A DNA stretch of 64,000 bases. It comes from Buxus sempervirens. Its lineage: Eukaryota; Streptophyta; Magnoliopsida; Buxales; Buxaceae. Below the pieces are notes generated by a model. That model was not told the DNA's origin. It did no database searches and saw nothing but the letters and a program-made list of their open reading frames with translations. The stretch is taken from positions 37,713,439 to 37,777,438 of the forward strand of contig OX387191.1 in the NCBI GenBank assembly GCA_947561395.2. The letters are read 5' to 3'. The position numbers and the translations under genes are program-made. Shown here in pieces: positions 1 to 11,402 of this stretch (the first letter of the stretch is position 1; each line of letters opens with the position of its first letter).

Positions 1-348
1 TTGGTTCCAGTAAGTGCTTTAAAGCTATAGTTGGTAATTGCAATTAATGTATTGTGTATGAGAAAACACAATCTTTTCTGACGTGTTATTTGTTGTTGTA
101 TTCTGTTGTCAACCTCACAGGCGTGAGTATATAGGCAGATGCAAAGGGGGTAATCCAAGGCCCCACATGCGTCAGGTAAAATACGAATTCAATTGATATG
201 CATGATTAACCCATGAAATAAACTTGTATATTCCATGTGTAGCAAAGTTTGCTTTTCAGTGTCTAGTGATTGAAGTTTGCTTTCATCCATTCATATTGTG
301 CTCCGTTGCCTGTTTTCGTTTAAATGTGTTATTTCGTGGGTTGTTAAG
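1..348. other. No gene recognised; possible upstream intron
   Basis: AT-rich sequence with no convincing exon. It ends in an AG at 347-348 that fits as the acceptor of the first visible PMD exon, so part of it may be an intron of that gene, whose 5' end would lie outside the window. Confidence 0.4.
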
Positions 349-2469
349 GAAGCAAAGGAGCAGTTGTCAAGAATGGCTGCTGAAATGAGGCAGCCGTACA
401 TGGTGCAAGCTGCTCGTAGTGTAGAGTAGTATCATGCACAACGTCCCGAACCGAAGCAGAGGACACATGTCAAGGTAAGCACATAGTCTTATAGGGCTTA
501 CAAGGTGAAAGTGTATTTTTGTGTGTTAGTTTTTAGCATTCTATAATGTGCTTATTGCGTGTACTTGCAGCCCTCAATTACCACCCGCTGCTTGCCACGG
601 CGGTTCGTTGAGTTATGCAAACGGCTCACTGAAGAGCAAAGATAGGCGGTTGTCGATATAGGGTTTGGATCCCTATTGGGTTTGCAGTGCACGATCCTAC
701 AGAGGGGCTTGTGTGCGTGGCTGGTTCAGAATGTCGATGTACATTCCCGTTGTCTTAAGTTTAGGGGGTATAGTATACCCATTTGTGAGTATGATGTGAA
801 TCTCATTTTGGGGCTGAGACATACTGGATCCTCTGTCATCTCGAGTGGACCAGATGCTAGGATAGAAGAGGTCCGTAGTATGTTCGAGGTCGGCAGGCAT
901 GGTATATCTTTGACCAGTATAGAGCAGCTTATACCTACGTTGGGATCGGGGCACTGAATTCAAAAGAGCTTTTGTGTTATTTGCGTTGGGTTCACTCTTA
1001 TGCCCAAATGCAAACCCACATGCCAGTGCCTCCCTTCTACACATGATTGCTGATGTGGGGACCCCCTCGAGAGCAAACTAGCTAAGCTTTGTTGTTGAGT
1101 GGCTGTTTGCCAAAATAAACATCTTCCAAAGGAAGAAAAAAGAGGTAGTAGGCGAATGCCTTTTCTTTTTACAGGTGCGTGCTTATGATCATTTATATAG
1201 TTATTGTTGTGTGATTGTATTCTGAATTTTTTGTTGTCCTGTTCAGTTGTTCTATTACGAACACGTTATCGTCGAGCCACCTGACAATAACAACGACACA
1301 CAGCTGCCGTGTGTGCGCGCGTGGGAAACACGGCACGGGGGAATTGGGAATCGCCACCGCCTGATGGGGTGCAGGCGGACACCTGGGTGCCTAATCTTAT
1401 CTATTAGGGCTTTTTGGTCTGCGGCTTGAGATTCTAAGTCTGTTCTCGGTTGCGGTCTGGGGAAGTCCGTAGACACCCTAGTCCTCCCCGTCGGATGACG
1501 GGTCCCGTGGGTTCCCTGGTTTGAGTCAGCTTTCATTGGTCTCACCTGATTCCTAATCCGATATGCAGTTTGGTTAAGTCTGGCGGGACCACCTGAGTGG
1601 TGTGGGTCCCTTTAATTGCTTTTACCTTGATTACTTAGGTGATCTGAGTCTGGTTGGGTGGGCCCCGTTGGAAGGCCCACGGTATCCTTGGTGGGCTTAG
1701 TCAAGCCCGTGTACCCTTGTGGACCTTAGTCTAGCCTGAGAGGTCCTTTGGGCTTTGGTTAAGTGTTTTGATTTTACTTTAGGTTCAGATTTAAGGTTTA
1801 AGTGTTTTCCATGAAAAGGTGGGCCGGACTGGTTTGTGGGCCCCTAAGGTGGGCCCACATGGTGGCCAAGTATTTTTATTGGATTTATCTTTTTTAATTT
1901 TTGCCAAAGTGAGTTGGACACTGGGCTTGGGGCCCGCAGTCCAAATCTGGGCTTGTAAGCCCAAGTTACCGAAAGTTAGGGTTTGCGCCCTTCCTTGGTT
2001 CGGTTGGTGGGCTTTGGCGGGCCCGGTAGGCCCTTGCCCTTGGTCTCGGCCAAACCACGCAATTCATGCATCAATTTCACATAACAAGGCTTGGGTGGGC
2101 CACATTGGGTTTGGCCCGCCTGGTTCAAATTGTTCATTTTACTTAAGTTATTTAATGGCATGCTTTGGTGTTTATTGGGCTTGGTGGGCCCCGTTGGAAG
2201 GCCTACTGGAAGTCAAGTTGGACCGGGAGTCCAAGTCCCATGTCGGGTTTCCGGGTGGCCCGGAAACCCTGTTGGTTTATCCGGTTTGGTTCGGAAATGG
2301 CACTTACATTCAGTAATAATCACAACAAGAAAATACACAAGATTGACACTCTATCAGGAAAAAATTGGCTCACTGTGCTGGGTCCAAGGGGGTGGGGGGT
2401 GCGGGGGGCTTTGCCCCCCGCGGTACAGTAGAGGGTATTTTCGGAATTTTTCAAAAATCTAGCAATTCG

Positions 2470-2745
2470 GCATTTTTTAGGGGTATGCGCTCACTTCCTG
2501 AAGTGAGCGCCAGGTGAGCGCCAGTAGGCGCCAAGGACCAGGCAAAATTTGGACCTGGCGCTCACTCGATACTAAGTGAGCACGAGCTGGGCGGGAGGTG
2601 AGCGCGAGATGGGCGCCAGAATTACACATGGTTTTAAGTGAGCGCGAGCTGAGCGCCAAGTGGGCGCCAGCTCGGCGGGTGGTGAAATTAAAGGGCGCCT
2701 ACTTCCTAAGTGAGCGCAAGTGAGCACCAAGTGGGCGGCAGCTCA
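2470..2745. repeat. GTGAGCGCCA-type GC-rich minisatellite inside LTR A
   Basis: About 270 bp made of irregular repeats around GTGAGCGCCA and GTGGGCGCCA, sometimes facing one another (TCACTTCC / GAAGTGAG). The matching place in other LTRs of the family holds a different GC-rich repeat built on CTCGCGCGA, so this segment turns over fast. Confidence 0.6.
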
Positions 2746-3830
2746 CTGCGATTTTCAATTCTCTGTTATTTTGAGATCTCCATCTCTGGCCGATTTTTTC
2801 GGTCTGTAATTGCTCCACTGGTCTCCTAATATGCCCAGAACACCTCCCAACTAGTTTTGGATTTAATCTAAACACATTTTCTTTCAAGTTTTGAAAACCC
2901 AGAAAACTCACAATACAACCATGCATTCAATATACTTCACGAATAATATGCCCAGAACATTTCCCTGGGCTTCGACCACTCCCCAGATGGCACTTAAACT
3001 TGTATTGAAATTAATCTAAACATGCTTCATGCTTCATCCCACAACCCAAAATCTCTTAAAGAAGAAAAAAACAAACCCGATAAAAAACAGGTACAGATGC
3101 ATTAATAGCTTAAAAAAGAGGGGGGGGGGGGTGATGGGAGCATGCTCAAGGGTGCACAAGCAGCAAATAGCATGTTAGCAAGCCCAGCACAATAAAAACA
3201 AAAAAACAACATGCAGACATTACATGCACTTTCATCCACAGACTGGTCCTTCAAGCAGGCACCCTAACATCCGAAGAAGGGAATGAGGAGGGGGGTTTAC
3301 AGGGATACAATGGATGAAGGGAACTTGGGGAACTTGCTCCCTTTTCGGCTCGAGCAACACATGCATCTTCCTCTTCCTTACTTGGTTGTCTCCATCAGAT
3401 GGGAGTGAAAAGAAAAAAAAACATGGCAAGCTTTCATGGCTGTGCCCTCATACCACCGAATAAGACCGGCTTACGAAAAAAACATCGCATACTCATATAT
3501 GTATAACCCAAAGTAACAGGGATGTTTACCTGGTGGTTCTTGAGTTCTGAAGCTGAGTGGGAGAGCCTCCTCGAAGCCGGACAGTAGTTGGAGCCTCCAC
3601 TTTACGGCACCGACGGTGGCAAGCTTCCACTTGCTTAGGGGGAGATGGAGGAGAACCAAAGAAGGGTGAGGCGCTTGGGGTTTTTTGGGAGACAAGCAGG
3701 GATGGAGAGAGGGGGGCTTCGGGTGAGGGAAGAAGAGAACAAAACAAAACCCCCCGAACCCTCCAAAAATCCGAACACTTAGCTTTTTTTTCGAAAAATC
3801 TTCCAACCCTCTGCGTGAAAAGTCGCGCGG

Positions 3831-3840
3831 CTTATATAAG
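3831..3840 (-). promoter_or_regulatory. LTR A TATA box
   Basis: CTTATATAAG, followed on the minus strand by GCCGCGCG as in the other LTRs of the family. It sets the approximate U3/R border. About 300 bp downstream (minus strand 3530/3529) is the conserved CAG/GTAA splice donor. Confidence 0.6.
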
Positions 3841-4194
3841 GGAAAAAAAACAGGGGGCGCCCACTTGCTTGCCCCCTAGGCTCGAGCGACCGCATGATGA
3901 GAAATCATTAAATGCGGCCGCTCGTTTGTCTAAAAAATCGGGAAATTAAGATTTAGTCCCTGGTAATTTTCAATTTAATCTGATACTCTCGGATTTTTAC
4001 AGATTTAGTCCCTGGGATATTTCGTATATTTGGATATTTACGGATTTGATCCCTGAGATATTTTCCTGCGCAACTCGCCACGTGTGCAGCTTTTTGCCAC
4101 GTGCGCAGATTGCCGGTTTTGCTGCTTGAGAATTTTGTCAGCTCATATTTTCTCCATCCGGACTTCGATCTGGGCAAACTTAGTTGCGTTAGAA

Positions 4195-4965
4195 TCGTAT
4201 CGGCGCCCTCTATCCAATGACCTAGGGGTAGGCCTCCGGATCGGATTTTAGCAGAAAGTCAACTTTTGGCTCTGCTCAGGTTTGACCGCCCGCAGAACCT
4301 TCATCCGGACCCCGATTCCTGCAAACTCAGTTGCGTTGGAACCGTGTCGAGATTCTCTATCCAATGACCTAGGGGTAGGCCTCTGGATCGGATTTTAGCA
4401 AAAAGTCAACTTTTGGCTCTGCTCAGGTTTGACCGCCCGCAGAACCTTCCTCCGGACCCCGATTCCTGCAAACTCAGTTGCGTTGGAACCGTGTCGAGAT
4501 TCTCTATCCAATGACCTAGGGGTAGGCCTCTGGATCGGATTTTAGCAGAAAGTCAACTTTTGGCTCTGCTCAGGTTTGACGGCCCGCAGAACCTTCCTCC
4601 GGACCCCGATTCCTGCAAACTCAGTTGCGTTGGAACCGTGTCGAGATTCTCTATCCAATGACCTAGGGTAGGCCTCTGGATCGGATTTTAGCAGAAAGTC
4701 AACTTTTGGCTCTGGTCAGGTTTGACCGCCCGCAGAACCTTCATCCGGACCCCAATTCCTGCAAACTCAGTTGCGTTGGAACCGTGTCGAGATTCTCTAT
4801 CCAATGATATAGAGCAAGGTATCTGGATCGGATTTTAGCAGAAAGTCAGCTTTTGGCTCTGGTCAGGTTTGACCGCCCGCAGAACCTTCATCCGGACCCT
4901 GATTCCTGCAAACTCAGTTGCGTTGGAACCGTGTCGAGATTCTCTATCCAATGACATAAAGCGAG
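4195..4965 (-). repeat. 147-bp tandem repeats in U3 of LTR A (five copies)
   Basis: The marker TCGGATTTTAGC begins at 4241, 4388, 4535, 4681 and 4828, giving a period of 146-147 bp. Units contain GATTCTCTATCCAATG and a GTTGACTTT-type block. Related LTRs carry three (B) or four (C) units plus a degenerate one next to the TATA side. Confidence 0.9.
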
Positions 4966-5814
4966 ATTGCCAATTTTCACTTGATCAAAAAGTCAACTTT
5001 TCACCCCTTAGGGTTTGACTTTCTGTCTAGGGTTTGTATTTTTGGTTTTTTGTGGGAGCGCAAAAATGAGGTGCTTACACCGCGTTTGTTGGTTTGGACG
5101 AACAAACGTGTGCAGACCAGAGAGCATTTGCAAAAAGAAGTCGGTGGATATGGACTTGGCCAGGTACAGTTGTGGATTCCGTAACCGTCAACATATATTG
5201 ATTAGGCTAGAGATTGAAGATTAATATATTAACATTCTGTTTGACGGATGTGTAGGTTGTGCCAGGGAGATTGAGGGATTTTGTCGAGGACAGAAATGAA
5301 AGCACAGTGCCACGTGTATCCCCTCCGACTCAGGTAATATTGTGCATTGGCATTTGAATTGTAAAAACATTAGAAATCACTCCACAAATCCAAGTTTATG
5401 ATTTTCCACTAACATGAATGTAACAGGCTCAACGCTCGATACGCCCCGAGGACGATTTGTTGGGCAAGGAGGATCTTTACTCGGAATTTTGGGATATTGA
5501 GCCTGTATGATTTTTAACATATCCTTATCATGCTTTAATTTCTGTCTTTATCCCTTTATTCTTAATTTCTGCTCGAGTTCAAAAGAACTCTTAGGTCTAA
5601 CCAAACATCGTGCAATTTCTTTAGATTTGCACAAGATAAACACTCTAGGGTTGTCTTCACAACTAATTTGAACTCTAAAATGTTTGGGGTGTGTACATTT
5701 GAGGTAAACATGTTTGTTGTTGTTTTATTTTTTTATTTTGAAGCTTCTAATCAAGGTAAAACTACTTCAATTTAGTATATATGATGTAGAGACTGGTCTA
5801 TCAATTGGCATTGC

Positions 5815-6297
5815 TTGTATCCCCCTAAGTAGAAGCTTGTATCCACCGAAGTCACTACTTGTATCCCCCTAAGACCCTGGTTGTATCCCCTTAAGTCACT
5901 GCTTGTATCCACCGAAGTCACTGCTTGGGGTCCCCGAAGTAGAAGCTTGTATCCCCTTAAGACCGTGGTTGTATCCCCCTAAGTCACTGCTTGCATCCCT
6001 CTAAGACCCAGGTTGTATCCTCCGAAGATTGTGCATGTATCCACCTAAGTCACTGCTTGTATCCCCCTAAGACCCTGGTTGTATCCCTTTAAGTCACTGC
6101 TTGTATCCACCGAAGTCACTGCTTGTATCCCCCGAAATAGAAGCTTGTATTCCCTTAAGACCCTGGTTGTATCCCCCTAAGTCAGTGCTTGTATCAACCT
6201 AAGTCACTGCTTGTATCCCCCTAAGTAGAAGCTTATATCCACCAAAGTCACTGCTTGTATCCCCCTAAGATCCTGATTGTATCCTCCGAACTGAACC
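5815..6297 (+). repeat. 22-bp minisatellite
   Basis: About twenty irregular copies of a unit such as TTGTATCCCCCTAAGTCACT, with variants ending AGTAGAAGC, ACCCTGG or ATTGTGCA. Copies touch each other with no unique spacers. It lies between the PMD pseudogene and the GRF remnant. No coding sense. Confidence 0.85.
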
Positions 6298-6750
6298 AAC
6301 CTCATGTGATTCGGTTTGGTTCAGTTTGGATTTCAATTATTTTACTTATTTTATTTAACCTCCGTACCTCAAGTGACGGATGTTCTGATGCCAACGAGAA
6401 ACACATTGGCCGAGCTTCACCGTACGCGCCATTAAGCACGTTGGCACACCATCAATTTTGCATGCGTGAAAGCAGCACAATGACATTGAATTCTTTATAA
6501 ATACTCATACGCCATTCTTTTTCAGGATCGGGAAGCATAGAATCCAACCACGTTATGGTTCGGGATGTCTAGCAGACATTGTGCCCATGTGGGAAAGGGA
6601 TGCTGAAGCGAAAACAATCGCATACATCGTGTAATTCAGGATGCTATTGTGCAACATGTCCAGTAAGTTTCACATGATGTATATTTTATGACATATAAAA
6701 TTTTTACTTTCCAACAATCTTTTCATCTGTTAGGGTGATGGCGATAATGG
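6298..6750 (+). other. Spacer with a possible exon at about 6525-6634
   Basis: After a polypyrimidine tract and CAG at 6522-6524 comes an open stretch that can be read as GKHRIQPRYGSG... VPMWERDAEAK and stops with TAA at 6632-6634. It may be a terminal exon of the PMD gene or an upstream exon of the GRF gene; phases do not settle this. The rest shows nothing recognisable. Confidence 0.3.
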
Positions 6751-7197
6751 TTGGGCTTTTTTGTATGGTGCGACGAGCTCTGCATTTGTGAGTGTGGAAG
6801 GGGTCCATGTCGAGTCATGACCGCTAAAACCGAAAAGAATGCAGGTCGGCGTTTTTATTGTTGCCCGCTCAAGGTATGGCCAAGAACCTTCAACAGCTGT
6901 AATACGATGTTTTTTTTAACAAGTGATAATTGGATTTCATTTATATGATATTACTGTCTGTTGTAGGAGGAACACGGTTGCAACTTTTTTTCTTGGTTGG
7001 AGGACGAAGCTGGCGGAGGATCGGGGGAATCTCCTGTAAGGAATACCACACGTAGTCAACACAGAAGCGTTATATGTGACCTTGAACGTAGATTGCTCCA
7101 AGAAGAGCGTGACCATGCAAGGAGGATGTTAGACATCTATCGAGAACTGCTACATGACCTTGACAACATGGAACTAAAGGATAAACATCCTGATTAG
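6751..7197 (+). pseudogene. GRF-type zinc finger protein remnant
   Basis: Two exons, 6751-6873 and 6967-7197, separated by a 93-bp GT-AG intron (6874-6966) that keeps the frame. Together they show a GRF zinc finger: CECGRGP, then NAGRRFYCCP in exon 1 and GCNFFSWLEDE at the start of exon 2, giving the Cys ligands and the Gly-Arg-Phe core. Behind it is a short charged helix (QEERDHARRMLDIYREL) and a stop at 7195. Small proteins of this layout are common in plants and often sit in or near transposons; GRF fingers bind single-stranded nucleic acid in better-known proteins. No in-frame ATG precedes the finger, and a TAA at 6745 lies just upstream in frame, so the start is lost or lies in an exon joined by a splice I cannot see. 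Confidence 0.65.
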
Positions 7198-7282
7198 TTA
7201 ACTTCAGTCTTAACAATGTATGTATGAAAATGGAAATATGCATGTAATTACCAAGTCGTCAAATTTTATTGTGCCACGTGCA

Positions 7283-7365
7283 ATTGTTGAAATTCGGAAC
7301 TTAAGTGACTTATGCTCAACCACCTTGGATGTGTACAGCTTTCTAGTTTTTCCTTAAAAGGCCAA
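7283..7365 (+). repeat. Imperfect direct repeat, copy 1
   Basis: About 80 bp matching 8950-9035 at roughly three bases in four, sharing GGAACTTAAGTGA and AGGCCAA blocks. The two copies bracket the kinase fragment. They may be ends of an old mobile element. Confidence 0.55.
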
Positions 7366-8428
7366 TAGTCAATCATCTGAATTATCAACTTCAAGTACCA
7401 AACCCCCTAGGAAGAAGCACTAATCTCCTAATCATAGCAGCATCAAAGATTACGAAGCTATAAGTTATCAAGGATTACTGAAGGCCATGGGAGTTTAACC
7501 CATTTCTTCAACTTTGTAATGTTAGCTTTGCAGGATGCATATTTGTTTAACTTTCTTCTCCTCTTTATTTCAGAAGCAAAGTGCCCGCTCCCAGCACTGT
7601 TTTGCCTTCACTTAACAAAATGAGTGTGATAGGGTGAAGATACATTTTGTGTGAAGAAAGACGTGGACACAATGTTGTTAGTATTAGGGACTCATTATAA
7701 ACATGATGACTGAATGGGACCAAGTCCAAAATAATCACCGTGGGGGTAAAAAATAAAAACACCCACTGTAATCTGTCGTCAAAGTTTAGCATTTCAAATT
7801 ACAAGCGTCAATTCCATGCAGTGGCCTATTGCCAGCAACATCTCTCGGCCATCTTAAGGACCACAACAAGCAGATTTTTTGGGAGTTTGACCAGCCACGG
7901 CCGCCTGATCTGATTGGTTAATCTTGATTGTCTGGGGCTAAAGTAATCAAACCAACAAAGGAACACTTAAAAACTATCAAGAAAAGGAATATGGCAAACA
8001 ATTTCAGAGAAAATTTGGTGTTTTATGAGAGCACTCAACACTAATGAAAAAGGATATGCAAGGGGAAAAAAAATATTGTCCAGTGCTTTGATTGAAAGAA
8101 GTTTCTTGTGGGGGACAGAAGAACATCACATCTATTTCCTTGTAAAGCTGCTTTAAAGGAGACTCAGAAGCTAGGTATGTAGTTGTAATTAACGCAACTT
8201 ACGACGTCACAATTAGATACAAGTTGTTCAGCAATTCTTCTGATTTAATCCTACAGCTGTGTTTGACATAACATATATCAGTTCTATTGTATCACATAAT
8301 ACGGTTCAGTGTCCTTTATGGAGGAAAGAAGAGAAGTCATTAAAAGGGAGGAAACAACAAGATGATACTAACAGTTCTTATGGAAGACACATTCAATAGA
8401 CCCACAGATTTAGCAATATGAGGCATAC
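7366..8428. other. No gene recognised
   Basis: AT-rich sequence without convincing exons. It could hold decayed downstream parts of the kinase gene, but no kinase subdomain beyond the activation segment is visible. The palindrome-like AGTTGTAATTAACGCAACT at about 8181 recurs at about 8828. Confidence 0.4.
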
Positions 8429-8753
8429 CATCTAAAAGATACTCAGGGGCAACATAACCCAGAGTGCCTGAAAGTTTGATGTTCTTGTTTTGAGCCCCAG
8501 AAGTTACAGCAAGACCAAAATTAGAAAGCTGAATGAGGGAAAAAAAATTGAAACATAGCAACATTTTAGTGAATTTCATAAAGGATGACAAATGAATATA
8601 TTATGTAAGCTCTGAAAATCAATATGAAAAATTCAAGTAAAGGTAGAGGATTTGACCTTTGCATTGAACTTGGAATCCAGAAGAATGTTTGATGATTTTA
8701 GATCACTATGGATCACAGGGGGATCACAGTGCTCATGGAGATATTCTAATCCC
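8429..8753 (-). pseudogene. Receptor-like protein kinase fragment (two exons)
   Basis: Minus-strand exons 8753-8657 and 8528-8429 have good splice borders. The first encodes [15 protein letters not shown] followed by [11 protein letters not shown], the catalytic loop; the second encodes [11 protein letters not shown] ... [17 protein letters not shown], the activation segment. The exon borders agree with those I recall for plant receptor-like kinases of the At1g80640 type. Two essential motifs are altered: HRD has become HSD and DFG has become NFG, so no catalysis is expected. No N-terminal exons and no exons after YLLDG were found, so this is an isolated piece of a gene. Confidence 0.8.
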
Positions 8754-8949
8754 CTGCTCAACACCAATAAAGTCAAAATAAAATATGCTAATATCGGAAG
8801 TCACTGCTTTATAAGGAAATAGATACAAGTTGTAATTAACGCAACTTCCATATGTAACTTAATATGAGCATGCTCAGTTGCGTTAGATGTAAACCATCCA
8901 CAAAAAACAATATCATGATGTGAGCATGCCCACTGTGCCAGTTACCTAC

Positions 8950-9035
8950 ATTGTTGGGATTAGGAACTTAAGTGAGTTATGCTTTAACACTAATATGTGT
9001 AGAGCTTTTTACGTGTGCCTCAATAGGCCAAACTG
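8950..9035 (+). repeat. Imperfect direct repeat, copy 2
   Basis: Partner of 7283-7365. It begins ATTGTTGGGATTAGGAACTT and ends just downstream (on the minus strand) of the stop codon of the Ulp1-type gene. Confidence 0.55.
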
Positions 9036-9044
9036 AGACGTACC

Positions 9045-10342
9045 TTATTCACGCGAATCCCGTGAGTGGGCCACCATCTTCTCACTCAACTTGTTTTCTG
9101 GATCTAGCAGAAGGCCCGCCAACAACTTCCTTCGAAATTGCCGGATATTCGCCTGTTGCATTAAACTTTATCATTATAACAAAAGAATTCTAGAGCACGA
9201 ACCTAATGCATATATTTATTTATATACTTGCTTGTGCAAATTGCGAGACCAATGCATGCCCATCCCAATACTCCATAAATTTAAGAAGGAACACACTGCA
9301 ATCAACGCTATATCACACAATGCAAAACAGAGGTTAGAGATATAACAGCTTGCTGAAACACAATCCTAAACGAATCACTTACGCGTTATCTTGCTTAGGC
9401 ATTTTTGGATAGTAGATGGGCCACCGGGCAATTCCAATTGAATATCCACTGGCATATGTACCAAATAATTTATCAAAAAATTTTGTCTGCATACATGAAC
9501 TACGTACTCACTAAGTGCATAGAAGGAAATTCAAAATTATAGAGTTCCATATGCATATAGAACCAGTAAATCTTCACTTGTTTTGCTATCTGGACCAACA
9601 TAAACTAATGCTAACTACTTGTAAAGTGCAATGATAGTTATTACGCACTAGACTTTTGATGATTCCCTTATATTGTTGCCCTCGCTGGTGTCGTTGCGAA
9701 TCCAACACCTCGATCCTCGTCTCATTGTGACTGAACACAACAAGGAACCAGTGGTTCCTGTGACAGACAAGGACCAAAAGCTACAAGGCAATCATAGCAT
9801 GAAAATAAATACAATGGTTTCCATTAATAATACTGTTATGAAAAATCCTTCAAGTAGACAAGATAGAACCCAACCATAGAAAATGCAAACTTACGCACCA
9901 ACTTGCAATGACTTAGCAACCCGCCAGTCTTATCCACAATGAAGAATTTTTGGAATGCAGCCTTCAGGGTTATTTCGCCGCTTATTATTGCTTCCTAAAA
10001 TTTATAATAACATCAGTACTCCACAGGAGCAAGAACAATATACAAGTTCAAAGCTAGGGCAATATACTTACACTGGCATAGGGGGGCAATATTGCTTGCG
10101 AAGCGTCGAAGAATCACGTAACTGTTGCCTCATTAGGCAAACACCATGGGCAGCCACGACCTAATTTCCATAGAACACGCAAATTTGTTATCTTACCATA
10201 TATGGATATAAATATTATATTGTAATTAAAAGTTACAACGCAGTGCTTCCCACATACCGAGCTCCCAATCATGTGTTTGTCCATCAAGTAGCGAATCTTG
10301 CCCGTTGTCACATGAGTGTTGTCGAGATCGACAACAGTCGTG
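9045..10342 (-). pseudogene. Ulp1 (peptidase family C48)-type gene, exons 3-9
   Basis: Exons on the minus strand: 10342-10258 (DLDNTHVTTGKIRYLMDKHM), 10160 to about 10073, 9994 to about 9895, 9757-9619, 9486-9383, 9307-9228 and 9152-9045 (TAA at 9047-9045). The protease core shows the full C48 set: NHWFLVVF (His), VLDS (Asp), PKQDN (oxyanion Gln) and VDCSVFLLKFMEYW (catalytic Cys). The C-terminal exon reads FRRKLLAGLLLDPEN. C48 enzymes cleave SUMO or related modifiers; plant transposons carry many such copies. The junction of exons 7 and 8 is exactly in phase across PKQDN and VDC; phases around exons 4-6 and 8-9 are less certain. Exons 1-2 lie beyond element B at 32370-32931 and contain stop codons, so the gene as a whole is probably dead although its catalytic residues survive. 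Confidence 0.75.
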
Positions 10343-11395
10343 CTATACAAAAAAGGGAAGTCATTTGGCGTAGTGCAAGGAATGCACAACGTAAATATGA
10401 CTACTGTAAGCACCTCATTTTTGCGCTCCCACAAAAAAAAAAAAAAAACCAAAAAAAACAAACCCTGGACAGAAAGTCAAACCCTAAGGGGTGAAAAGTT
10501 GACTTTTTGATCAAGTGAAAATTGGCCACCTCGCTTTATGCCATTGGATAGAGAATCTCAACACGGTTCCAACACAACTGAGTTTGCAGGAATCGGGGTC
10601 CGGATGAAGGTTCGGCGGGCGGTCAAACTTAAGGAAAAGCCAAGAGTTGACTTTTCCTTGAATTCCGTGCCAAGTACTTTGCTTTATATCATTGGATAGA
10701 GAATCTCGACACGGTTCCAACGCAACTGAGTTTGCAGGAATCGGGGTCCGGATGAAGGTTCTGCGGACGGTCAAACCTGAGCAGAGCCAAAAGTTGACTT
10801 TCTGCTAAAATCCGATCCAGAGGCCTACCCCTAGGTCATTGGATAGAGAATCTCGACACGGTTCCAACGCAACTGAGTTTGCAGGAATCGGGGTCCGGAT
10901 GAAGGTTCTGCGGACGGTCAAACTTGAGCAGAGCCAAAAGTTGACTTTCTGCTAAAATCCGATCCGGAGGCCTACCCCTTGGTCATGGGATGGAGGGCTC
11001 CGATACGATTCTAATGAAACTAAGTTTGCCCAGATCGGAGTCCGGATGAGGAAAATATGAGCTGATAAAATTTCCGAGCAGCAAAACCGGCAATCTGCGC
11101 ACGTGGCAAAAAGCTGCACACGTGGCGAGTTGTGCAGGAAAATATCTCGGGGATCAAATCCGTGAATATCCAAATATACAAAATATCACAGGGACTAAAT
11201 CTGTAAAAATCCGAGAATATCGGATTAAATTGGAATTTGCCAGGGACTAAATCCGAAAACTCGGATTTTCCGACCAAACGCGCGGCGGCATTTAATGATT
11301 TTTCATCATTATGCCGCTCGCGCGGACGGGGCGAGCGGGTTTGCGCCCACCTTGAGCTGGGCGCCAAGGTGAGCGGCACCCCCTTTTTTCTGGCC

Positions 11396-11402
11396 TATAT
11401 AA
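11396..11402 (+). promoter_or_regulatory. TATA box, 5' LTR of B
   Basis: TATATAA followed by GCCGCGCGGCATTTCGCGC, conserved in A, B and C. It is the likely start of element transcription, with the splice donor CAG/GTAATG at 11714 about 310 bp downstream. Confidence 0.65.

Larger units (their letters stand above)
1312..5079 (-). mobile_element. Solo LTR A of a Tat/Ogre-like Ty3/Gypsy family, reverse orientation
   Basis: The reverse complement starts TGTAAGCACCTCATTTTTGC (at 5079) and ends GCGCGCACA (at 1312), exactly as the LTRs of element B do. It is flanked by CCGTG (1307-1311) and CCGCG (5080-5084), a 5-bp target-site duplication with one mismatch, and no internal region remains, so it is a solo LTR left by recombination. 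It lies inside a PMD coding exon. The length of 3768 bp exceeds its relatives (3257-3387 bp), mainly because it carries five 147-bp U3 repeats instead of three or four. Its R/U5 sequence is closest to solo LTR C (24693-27949). TATA at 3831-3840 and a splice donor read on the minus strand at 3530/3529. Confidence 0.9.
349..5510 (+). pseudogene. Plant mobile domain (PMD/DUF1985-type) pseudogene, split by a solo LTR
   Basis: Five exons can be followed with GT-AG borders: 349-474, 571-1174, 1247-1311 joined to 5085-5163, 5256-5333 and 5427-5510 (TGA at 5508). Exon 2 shows the usual PMD features: a TEEQR-AVVDIGFGSLL-like start, LCAWLVQN, then YDVNLILGL and, in another frame, FKRAFVLFALGSLLCP and a late CLFFLQ continuing into LFYYEHV in exon 3. 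PMD genes in plants are mostly transposon-derived or host-domesticated relatives, often linked to Ulp1 domains; the biochemical role is unclear. It is dead: in-frame TAG codons at 427, 643 and 1078, a frameshift around 945, and a 3.8-kb LTR inside exon 3. All three TAGs could derive from CAG by C-to-T change. The 5' end is not seen. Confidence 0.75.

Noticed and set aside
1819-2462. Overlapping long open frames on both strands (up to 165 codons), repeated at 12673-13077, 27006-27356 and 31252-31656
   Set aside because: They lie in the GGGCC-rich part of the LTR, recur in every LTR copy on both strands, and have no protein-like composition.
5815-6297. A CRISPR-like array
   Set aside because: No spacers; short irregular tandem units in plant DNA.
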